DNA from: Sceloporus undulatus
Taxonomy: Eukaryota; Chordata; Lepidosauria; Squamata; Phrynosomatidae
Direction of reading: 5' to 3'
Length of the DNA: 64,000 bases
Assembly: GCF_019175285.1 (NCBI RefSeq)
Contig: NC_056527.1
Span: 117,209,343-117,273,342, forward strand
A program made the translations under genes and the position numbers. The notes beneath the pieces are model-generated. The model was not told where the DNA came from. It saw only the letters and a list, made by a program, of their open reading frames with translations, and did no database searches. Below are positions 56,424-64,000 of this stretch, piece by piece; the first letter of the stretch is position 1, and every line of letters starts with the position of its first letter.

Positions 56424-59064
56424 CAGACAGACGTTGCAGATCGTGGAAACATTCTCTCTTTTTTTAACCTGAGAGAATACCTCTCTAGGTCCTCCGTTAC
56501 AACTCTATGGTCAACATCTGCTGGAAGCTGAACATAGAATTGTGCTGCAGGATCTACAAATGCTTAGAGAAGTGTTCTCTCTAGGAATTTCTAGGTCCTC
56601 CAGTACTGTACTATGTCTGGTGGGCATTCACCATAGAGACTTATTGGAGGACCTAGAGATTCCTAGAGAGAACATATTAATCAAATCCGTGAATAATTAA
56701 ATCCGCAAAAGTAAAAGCTGCAAATATGGAGGGCTGAGTGTATTACTGTTAGTCCCAACTAGAGTAGACCCATTAAATCAATGGGGTTTACCTGTGTATT
56801 GATTCCCAGTTAAACAACTGATTAAATTTTTAAAAAAACCTACAGGTTTCAGGGCACTAAAAAACAATTATGATATCCTTTTGAAACAGCATTATGCTAA
56901 AAGCAGGTTTCAAAGCACTAAACATATAAAAAGCAAGAAAAAAGAGGTTAAAGAAAAAGAAGCGAAACAACAGAGATGTGTCCTTTCATCTGGAGAGGCA
57001 CCCATCAATCCTCCAACATTTCATGATACAGTGGGTCCTTAGAATCCACTGATATCGCCCATGGATATCAAAATCCGTAGGTGCTCACGTCGCATTAAAT
57101 ACAAAGACCATAGTGAAACTTATATAAAATAGCAAAGTCAAGGTTTGCTTTTGGGGATTTATATCTTTCTGGAATATTTCCAAGCCATGGACAGTGGATA
57201 AGATATTCATGGATAAGGAGGATATGTATTTTGCATGATAATGAAGGCTATCCAATATAGCCTCCTTACCGTATAAGAGACAAGGGATTCTAAGGTTTTT
57301 GCAGGACTACCAACATGAGAGACTGTGCTATGAACGGGATGGATGGACTGATGGCATAAGCAACATGGCAAGAACCATACCTCTCTTTTCTCTCTTTTTC
57401 CTTTGCTGAAATGACAGGCCTAGGCTGGGCACTGGTGTTCACCCCTTCCATGGCTGCGGTGGCACATTACTTTGAGAAACGACGGACCCTTGCGACTGGT
57501 TTGGCTGTCTCTGGAGCAGGGGTCTCCTCGCTGGCTTTTTCTCCAATCTTCCAATATCTAGTTGGCTTGTATGGATGGCAAGGTGCCCTTTTGTTGCTGT
57601 CTGGGATGTCTCTGAACTTGTTGGCGGCCGGAGCCTTGCTACGACCTTTGGTTTCAGAAGGAGACCAAAGCACCTCGGAAAAGTCCACCAATTCCCATTG
57701 GTTGGGGACACTTGCTTCTCTCTTTGCTCTGGAGCTGTTGCATCATGGACCCTTCATGCGCTATGTTTTGGTTTTTGTCCTGGTGGACACTGGATATTTT
57801 GTACCCTATGCCCACCTGGTGGCCCATGCAAGGGAGGTCGGGTGTGATGAATATGAAGCTGCCTTCATCATGTCTGCCGCCGCTGTAGCGGACATGTTTG
57901 GCCGCGTTTTTGCTGGCTGGCTTGCAGATTCCAGAGTCTTTGGTCGCCTTGTTCACAGCCTGACCCTTTGGACCATCCTCACAGGATTCTCTCTTACTCT
58001 GCTGCCACTGGGACACAGCTTCTCTTCCCTGATGCCCCTTGGCATCGGCTACGGGGTCTTTGCCGGTGCCCTTGTCCCACTACAGTTCGCCAGTCTAGTG
58101 GAGATCGTGGGCACTGGATACCTCCTTGGAGCCATTGGACTCATGCACATGCTGGAAAGTGTGGGGGCTTTGCTGGGAACCCCTCTTTCGGGTAAGAGTG
58201 TTGACGGACTTTGGGTTACAGAGGCTGCTGACAGACAGCAGAATTAATGCAGTTTTAAGGCCATACTATAGAATCCTGAGATACATCTCATTGTCCCATA
58301 GCATTGAGCCATGGTAGTTAAAGCAGGAGCAAAGTGCATTAATTCTGCAGTTTGGCTGTAGCCTCTGTCTGCCTCTTTCCTCATCCGACTGTTAAAATAA
58401 ATAGCAAGCTTCTTTTCATGGCCCTTACAAAGCAAAATGTGAAAGTAGCTAAAAGCCATTATTTCAGTTGCACCAGTGAATTAGCTTTGTTCTTATCTGA
58501 TAATGTTACTTTTGTGTTTAACTAGTTACAGATAAGTTATGTTACTTTTAAGCAGTGGTTCTCAACCTGTGGGTCACAATCCCTTTGGGGGTCAAACGAC
58601 ACTTTCTCAGGGGTTGCCTAAGGAACTTGGAAAACACATATTTCTGATGGTCTTAGGGACCGGGACGAAAATAACTTTATGGTTGGGGGTCACCACAACA
58701 TGAGGCACTGTATTAAAGGGCCATGGCATTAGGAAGGTATTAGGAAGGTTGAGAACCACTGCTTTTAAGTCAATATCTCCACACTTTGCTTGCAAGTTGC
58801 AAATTACTAACCCAACTCTTTTCTCTCCCAGGATGGCTGAGGGATATGACCGGGAATTACACCGTCTCTTTCATCACCTCTGGGGTTTTCCTCTTGGCTG
58901 GTGCCTTGGTCCTTTTTACATTGCCAAACTACTTCTCTTGTTCCAAGCCATTGGAAACCAGGACAAGGAGAGCCATGCAACCTCAAGGCCAGGAGACCTT
59001 TGCATTAACCAGAATAACCGACCAGAAGAGAGACTTATTCCAGGCTGAGAAAGAGACTTGTTAG
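53770..59064 (+). CDS. SLC16A13-like monocarboxylate transporter paralogue, 4 coding exons
   Basis: Coding exons are 53770-54004, 55901-56044, 57418-58191 and 58832-59064, giving 461 residues. PDGGWGW is at 20-26, [11 protein letters not shown] follows in helix 4-5, and Asp285/Arg289 (DMFGR) occupy the MCT1 D302/R306 positions, so transport chemistry looks intact. Exon 2 (144 bp) and exon 3 (774 bp) are the same lengths as in SLC16A13, with identical phases. SHARED blocks such as [16 protein letters not shown] and [10 protein letters not shown] are nearer to SLC16A13 than to human SLC16A11. By position (second carrier after BCL6B) it could instead be the SLC16A11 orthologue; a tree is needed. 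Two starts fit: M1 at 53770 (A at -3, G at +4) or the Met at 53800, the latter if a weak acceptor at 53788 is used. The C-tail is unlike that of SLC16A13. Confidence 0.88.
54601..54834 (+). repeat. Decayed ~58-bp minisatellite (4 units)
   Basis: Units start near 54602, 54661, 54721 and 54777. Each reads acacat-t, tcacatgaacaagaatgca, gcaagac and gctg-tt in order. Confidence 0.7.
55255..55645 (-). mobile_element. L2-type LINE ORF2 end and tail
   Basis: Minus-strand translation gives [19 protein letters not shown] and [10 protein letters not shown], the usual L2 C-terminus, followed by an (ATT)n tail. Confidence 0.75.
55901..56044 (+). CDS. SLC16A13-like paralogue, coding exon 2
   Basis: 144 bp, [17 protein letters not shown] to LSIGLVA. 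Acceptor ccccacaacag, donor GTGAGT. Confidence 0.92.
56394..56432 (+). repeat. (GATA)n/(GACA)n microsatellite
   Basis: About seven GATA units then GACA units. Confidence 0.85.
56440..56741 (-). mobile_element. Mariner-type MITE (cagttggccctcc family)
   Basis: tctaggtcctccgttacaac, ggaggacctagagattccta and aaatatggagggctgagtgt. Confidence 0.6.
57029..57225 (-). mobile_element. Mariner-type MITE (cagttggccc...cccactg family)
   Basis: cagtgggtccttagaatcca start and tggataaggaggatatgta end. Confidence 0.6.
57418..58191 (+). CDS. SLC16A13-like paralogue, coding exon 3
   Basis: 774 bp, [13 protein letters not shown] to TPLS, helices 4-11. Acceptor aaatgacag, donor GTAAGA. The 6-7 loop is Ser/Thr-rich and differs most from SLC16A13. 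Confidence 0.92.
58245..58365. mobile_element. Shortened fold-back MITE
   Basis: ggctgctgacagacagcag-like left and ctgcagtttggctgtagcc right, small middle; directly after the exon-3 donor of the paralogue. Confidence 0.55.
58553..58761 (+). mobile_element. SPIN-like hAT MITE with perfect 8-bp target duplication
   Basis: cttttaag flanks it at 58545-58552 and 58762-58769. Ends cagtggttctcaacctgtg and aggttgagaaccactg; interior ggaaaacacatatttctgat and atggtcttagggacc are SPIN hallmarks. Confidence 0.85.
58832..59064 (+). CDS. SLC16A13-like paralogue, last coding exon
   Basis: Encodes [14 protein letters not shown] and a basic/acidic C-tail ending QAEKETC. Stop TAG at 59062-59064. Confidence 0.9.
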
Positions 59065-59881
59065 CCAATTCTGAAAGCTATAGATTCACTGCTATAGAAG
59101 CTGAGCACCAGCCACCATTGAGTATTTGTCAGTAAAAAAAAGCAGATGAGTCGGGTGAAAGGGAGAGAAACTGTGAGAAATAGGAAACAGCTGTAGATGT
59201 GCAGAGACCTGGCTGGATTTTAGCAGAGCTTGGAAAAGCTATTTTGAGGGACTACAAGTTCCAGAATCCATGATGGTCAGGGAATGTAGGAAGTTGTGGT
59301 CCAAAGGTTACATCCCCTTACCTCTGGACAATAGGTACTCCATGGTACCACATCTGGATGCTTTACAGAAGATTTTAAATGGGACTTCCAGATGTGTTGG
59401 ACTATAACTCCATCAAGCAGAGGCTGACTTGGGTTGCATGTTAAGGCAATCCTTTCTAAAAATTCACTTCTTTGCTCCTTGGCAAAAGGAGACTCAATCT
59501 GTAAATTGTATATACAGGAAAAGCCAAAGAGAGAGGTATCTTTGTAAAGCACTATGTAAAGCCTATGGCGCTATACATGTAATAATAATAAGTGTCTGAA
59601 AAGTCCAGTCATAAATATTTTTCTTTCGTTAACTTCACTAAAAAAACTTGTAGAGAAAACAAAATGGTATTCGTGAACAGAAGAAGTTATAGTAGTTTTA
59701 TGGAGGAGGCAGAACTGTATGTTCTTTCACTTATATTGTGAAGAATTATCAAATGCTTAACCCTTCTTCACAAAAATGTATATCAGGTGAGTTTTTGTGG
59801 TGCTACCTGCCTTTGGATGAGAATTCTAATGTACTGTGGATTAAGGTTAGTGCAATAGCTATCTTAAAATGCAGTTCCTCT

Positions 59882-59887
59882 AATAAA
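59882..59887 (+). terminator. Candidate polyadenylation signal of the SLC16A13-like gene
   Basis: AATAAA about 820 bp after the stop. Use is inferred. Confidence 0.3.
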
Positions 59888-60116
59888 GCCGTCAGTTTGT
59901 TTCTCCAAGCCATTGGCATCTTTGCTGTGTTGGGCAGACTGTGTGGTTGACAAGGTTTGCTTGGATTAGCATCAGGAGACATAGCTACAGAGATGTACTT
60001 ACTAGATAAATATAGGTATCCTGATGTGGTCTCTCACCCAGTACCTCCCTTGATTCCTAGATTCTTGGACAGAGGTTGAATCACTGATGTTCCAAAACGC
60101 CAGTCAGTAATGCCCA

Positions 60117-60230
60117 GGCTGCATCTGCACAGCTGCAGAAATAATCTGGTTTGACACCATTTTAACTACCATGGTTCAATGTTATGGAATTCTGGGAAGT
60201 GTAGTTTGTTGTGGCACCAGAGCTGTGCTG
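60117..60230 (+). mobile_element. Left half of a fold-back MITE
   Basis: ggctgcatctgcacagctg start; cut at its middle where a Sauria SINE follows. Confidence 0.6.
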
Positions 60231-60232
60231 GT

Positions 60233-60440
60233 AGTCAGCGTGGTGCAGTGGTTTGTGTGTTGGACTAGGACACTGGAAGACCAGGGTTCAAATCCTCCTT
60301 CACCCATGGAAACCCACCGGGTGACCTTGGATAAGTCACACAGTCACAGCCTCAGAGGAAGGCAAAGGCAAATCTCCCCTCTGAACAAATCCTGCCAAGA
60401 AAACCCCATGATAGGTTCATCTTAGGGTTGCTATAGGTCA
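60233..60440 (+). mobile_element. Sauria SINE
   Basis: cagcgtggtgcagtggtttg start, agggttcaaatcct B box, 3' end truncated after ttgctataggtca. Confidence 0.82.
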
Positions 60441-60442
60441 AG

Positions 60443-60652
60443 AGGGGTATCTGCACTGCAGAAATGATGCAGTTTGACATCACTTGAAGTGCTGTAACTC
60501 CAGCCTATGGAATGGGTAATTTTATAAGGCCTTTCATCTCTGCCCAAGAGGGCTGATGCCTCACAAAAGTACAAATCCCAGGATTCTCTGGGATGGAGCT
60601 ATGGCGGTTAAAGAGGTGCCAAATTGCATTAGTTCTACAGTGTAGACGCACC
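60443..60652. mobile_element. Fold-back MITE, complete
   Basis: ggggtatctgcactgcag start and ctacagtgtagacgcacc end. Confidence 0.75.
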
Positions 60653-61273
60653 TTCAAAGGACCTGAAGGCAAACTACAGCATTTGTCTCCCTCAGTCTTT
60701 CTCCAACATTTTGGAAAAACAACAGCAAGGCTGTCTATGTTGCTCACTAGAATAGCATTTAGCAGTAAGATGGCATTTACTTTTATTGTGTATCAAGAAC
60801 AGACTGGCAACAAGGTGTGTCCTAAATCAGAGGCTGGGCAACAAGTGGCCCTCCAGATGTTGCTTAACTATCACTCCCAGCTTCGTGACAAGTTTCAGCA
60901 CAGATATATGTGCCACCCCACCTCAAGTTAAAATGCAGATCTTTCCTGAAAAGATATTTCCTAGGCACATTATTACCTCCCTGCAGACTTTGGCCTTATA
61001 AGTTCCTGATAAGAACCTGCTGAAACCCATCTCAGCCATTGCTTTTATACCTCCAGATGTAGGCAGTCACCTATGGCGAGAAGAAAACCTTGGTGGAGGT
61101 GACTGTCCTCGAACCAGGAAGATATCAGTTTTGGTGGGCAAATATGGGCCTGGATTTGGGGGGCAAAGCTGGGCTAGTGTGGGGCTGCATCTGAGGCAGA
61201 GTGCTGGCAAGATATGAAGATCCTCCTAGCAATCTCATCCCAGGATTTAATGATGCTCTACCACTGAATAACC

Positions 61274-61478
61274 ATGGGTTCCCATGCATTGTCCAAGCCC
61301 CCCGATGGGGGCTGGGGCTGGATGGTTGTCTTAGCAGCTTTTGTGCAGTCGGCTCTGGTCTTTGGGGTGATCCGATCTTTCGGGGTTTTCCTTGTGGAGT
61401 TTATGGCTTACTTTGAAGAACCTTCCAGCACCACCTCCTGGATCACATCTGTCACCGTGGCTACATTGATGTTCGGAA
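61274..61478 (+). CDS. Third MCT gene, first coding exon
   Basis: 68 codons plus one base, [16 protein letters not shown] to TLMFG, donor GTAAGT. Confidence 0.85.
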
Positions 61479-63304
61479 GTAAGTTGCGACTGATTTCCAT
61501 GTTCTTTCCAAAGCTAAGACCCCAAGCAATAAATCTGTAAGTGGCATTGTTTTGTGGCTCAGACCCCCCTGCAGCAGAGCAAGGAAATGTCACTTTTGGG
61601 ATTGCACTGTAGGCCAAAAAAAGCAACTTTTCCAAGCTGTGGCCTGTGCATGCTTAGTTCACTCTATGTGCTTGGGACATTATCCCATTAATATTCACAT
61701 AATTGGTGTCACTCTGCGAAAGATTGTAAGTAAATAATCTGGTATATACAGGTGGCCCTCCACATTTGTGACTTTGGCTTTTTCAGATTTGGTTATTTGT
61801 GGTTTTGATGAATATGTTCTCTCTCCAGATCCTGCAGCACAACTCTGCCAGAAGTTGATCATAGAGTTGTGCTGGAGAACCTAGAAGTTTTTAGAGAGAA
61901 CACTTCTCTAAGCATTTGTAGGTCGTCCAGCATGATTCTGTGATCAACTTCTGGCGGATGTTGACCACAGAGTTGCACTGGAGGACCTGGAGATTCCTAG
62001 AGAAGTGTTCTCTTCGGTAAAAAGAATAGTGTTTTTTATTCACGGGTTTTCCACTTTTACCAGGGTCCTTTAACCCCTAGCCCCATTGAACGTGGAGGGA
62101 CCACTGTATACTGTACACCTTGCTCTATCTTTTTAAAAACCCATTGTGTGTGTGTGTATATATATATATCTGCAGGAAATATTTTTCTTTTGGTTAGATT
62201 CAGACTTCATTCTTTTACAGAAGGCCCAATAAGATGAATGGGATTGATGCTAGCCATGCCTAATCTAAGGCACGTTCATTTCAATGGGGCTACTCCTAAG
62301 TAGGATTAAAATGAGGTGGGGGAAAGCGTAAATTGTAGGTCACATTCAGACTTACGTTGGTTTAGTGTCAATGGCTAAGCCCAACTAGAGTAGACCCACT
62401 GAATCAAGTGCTGACTTTGGAAGTTGATGCACTGGGTCTCACTTAGCTGGGACAAGGCCTGTTATATTTCATCCCCTCCCTCTTTTCACAGATGGAAACA
62501 GTGATATGTGTGGCCAAGCAACATCCAAGTGTGGTCAAGATGGCAAATGTTCTTGATGAGGAAGAACAGACAAGAAAGGAAAGGCTGCAGCAGCTTGATT
62601 TTGCCTGAATTGACTGGGAAGTGCACATTTTTGCCTCCACCTCCCATTCTGAATTAAGAGAGTGTAAACAACTTTTGCACTTTTAACACTTACTGCAAAC
62701 AAGGATGAGGGGGAAAGCAGGAGGTGGATAGAGAAACCGGGACATTGTGAGATGATAGAGGATTGATGGAGACTGTCCTTTTCAAGTTGCGACAGCCACT
62801 GATTCCTTATGCATGAATGCAAGTATACAGGGCTTGAAAATACTCAGAAATAATATACAAATTCCAAACAGCAAACCTTGATTTTGCCATTTTATATAAG
62901 GGCCACCATGTTACTATCCATTGGGTCCTGGAACCAAACTTTAGAGGATACCAAGCTCTCAGTGTATTTGCATTTTGTGCTGTGAGGTATTATGTTTAAT
63001 TATGTTCTATTATGTCCAATAGAAAGGGAAGCTTATCTGTGGGTTATGTTCTCCTATATTTCTTTTCACATTCTCCTGTTGCAAGGCAAGAGATGATAAA
63101 GAAGTCTCTTGGGACCCTGGGCAACGTCTTTGATTTTGCTTCCCTCTTTGTGTTTTACAGGTCCATTGGCAAGTGGGTTAGGCAAAAAATTTGGAGAACG
63201 GCCCCTTGCTATCATTGGTGGGTTCCTTTCTGGCTTCGGCCTCCTCTTGGCCTCCTTTGCCACCAGCCTGGCTCAGCTCTATGTCTTCATTGGCTTACTC
63301 ACAG
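61274..63304 (+). CDS. Third SLC16/MCT-family gene, 5' part only (runs off the window)
   Basis: Two coding exons are visible, 61274-61478 and 63161-63304, encoding the first 116 residues plus one base. The start ATG has a strong Kozak context (A at -3, G at +4) and an acceptor-like AG lies at 61242-61243. PDGGWGW is at residues 10-16, followed by [16 protein letters not shown]. Exon 2 is again 144 bp and phase 1, reading [17 protein letters not shown] to VFIGLLT. It shares AYF-E-SS with the gene at 53770, suggesting those two are the closer pair. Only ~2.2 kb separates it from the previous stop. No in-frame defect is seen in the two exons. Helices 4-12 lie beyond the window, so function cannot be confirmed. 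It may be a further SLC16A13 duplicate or a diverged SLC16A11. Confidence 0.82.
61749..62106 (+). mobile_element. Mariner-type MITE with TA duplications
   Basis: caggtggccctccacatttg to acgtggagggaccactg; TA at 61747-61748 and 62107-62108. Best preserved of its family here (358 bp). Confidence 0.8.
62425..62805 (+). repeat. Unassigned dispersed repeat family, copy
   Basis: gtgtggccaagcaacatcca, gtgtggtcaagatggcaaat, ctgcagcagcttgattttgc and gaaaccgggacattgtgaga. Confidence 0.6.
62822..62966 (+). mobile_element. Mariner-type MITE (cagttggccc...cccactg family), partial
   Basis: gggcttgaaaatactcagaa and aaaccttgattttgccattt, ending near gtgta. Confidence 0.55.
63161..63304 (+). CDS. Third MCT gene, coding exon 2
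   Basis: 144 bp between the acceptor tgttttacag and donor GTAAGT. The split codon A|GT gives the same Ser as in the other two genes. Confidence 0.87.
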
Positions 63305-63447
63305 GTAAGTCCAGTGGCTGACACTTTCTCCGCAGGCAGGCAGTTGTTTATGTGACAACCACATACAAACCATTATTCCAATCTGGTAGAGACAGTTCTG
63401 GCTGATTCTTTGCCATTCATGTTTTCAGCTGCTTTTAAAATCTCCTG

Positions 63448-63824
63448 GGCTGCATCCACACTGGAGAAATAACCTGGTTTGGCACCGCTTTAACTGCCCT
63501 GGCTCAAGGCTATGGAATTCTGGGAGTTGGAGTTTGTTGTAGGGCATTCTTTCCTTAAGCTCTGCTCTGCTCTGGGCCCACAACAAACTCCAACTCCCAG
63601 AATTCCATAGCCTTATTATTTTTATTATTATTATGCTTTATTTATATAGTGCTGTAGATTTGCACAGTGCTGTACATACAAACAATAAAATAGATAAGAG
63701 TAAACCTGCCCATGGTATACAATCTACATTGGGCAAACTGTGTGGTTTAAAAAGTTTGCTGTTTGTTTGTTGGGCAGTTAAAGCAGTGCCAAACCGGGTT
63801 ATTTCTCCAATGTGGATGCAGCCA
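63448..63824. mobile_element. Fold-back MITE with another repeat inside
   Basis: ggctgcatccacactggag start and ccaatgtggatgcagcc end. The stretch 63615-63775 (tttatttatatagtgctgta) is an unrelated LINE/SINE tail. Confidence 0.7.
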
Positions 63825-63849
63825 CAGTTTGTGTCTCCTCCTCCTGCTT

Positions 63850-64000
63850 TCCCCTTTCCCCTCAATTTACTTCAATTGCTGCATTTTGCACTCATTTAAC
63901 TCAGAAGGGAAGAGCAGAGAAGGAGGAATCTTGCTCTTCCCAGTTGACTCAGGCAAAAGCAAACTGCTGCCTCTCCTAACCTGTGTGCCTTCTTCCTCAT
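63850..64000 (-). repeat. Unassigned dispersed repeat family, partial copy at window end
   Basis: Complement of tttgcttttgcctgagtcaa and ttaaatgagtgcaaaatgca; adjoins the MITE at 63448-63824. Confidence 0.5.

Overview
The window is nuclear DNA of a squamate reptile, most likely an iguanian lizard such as an Anolis relative (inference). Host genes are split by introns and most of the rest is squamate-type repeats: Sauria SINEs, 5S rRNA-derived SINEs, CR1, L2 and BovB/RTE LINE fragments, SPIN-like hAT copies, and more than twenty copies of a fold-back DNA-transposon relic. There is one 10-base assembly gap (4956-4965).

Host genes all lie on the + strand. BCL6B occupies 9692-18589 as eight coding exons (BTB domain, KKYK-containing middle region, five C2H2 zinc fingers). 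Three genes of the monocarboxylate transporter family (SLC16/MCT) follow head-to-tail: SLC16A13 (37672-45123), a complete SLC16A13-like paralogue (53770-59064), and a third copy of which only the first two coding exons are inside the window (61274-63304). In human the neighbours are BCL6B-SLC16A13-SLC16A11 (17p13.1), so synteny supports the calls. Here the second and third positions hold genes that resemble SLC16A13 more than mammalian SLC16A11.

Region by region: 1-9.6 kb is repeats plus a TATA-containing stretch near 6.15 kb that may be the BCL6B promoter and non-coding first exon. 9.7-18.6 kb is BCL6B, with introns loaded with fold-back elements, a BovB fragment and a nested SINE/Penelope-like locus. 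18.6-34.4 kb is intergenic and repeat-rich, with no recognised gene. 34.5-34.95 kb is a GC-rich, CpG-rich stretch that looks like the SLC16A13 promoter and non-coding exon 1. 37.7-63.3 kb is the transporter cluster.

BCL6B is a nuclear transcriptional repressor and the SLC16 genes are 12-helix plasma-membrane-type carriers. They are neighbours by conserved synteny and nothing in the sequence suggests a shared pathway. The most unusual non-gene signals are palindromic repeats with hammerhead-ribozyme-like cores, an unassigned dispersed repeat family with at least five copies, a GC-rich hAT-like element with a perfect 8-bp target duplication, and a copy of the SLC16A13 exon-1 splice-acceptor region inside the next intron.
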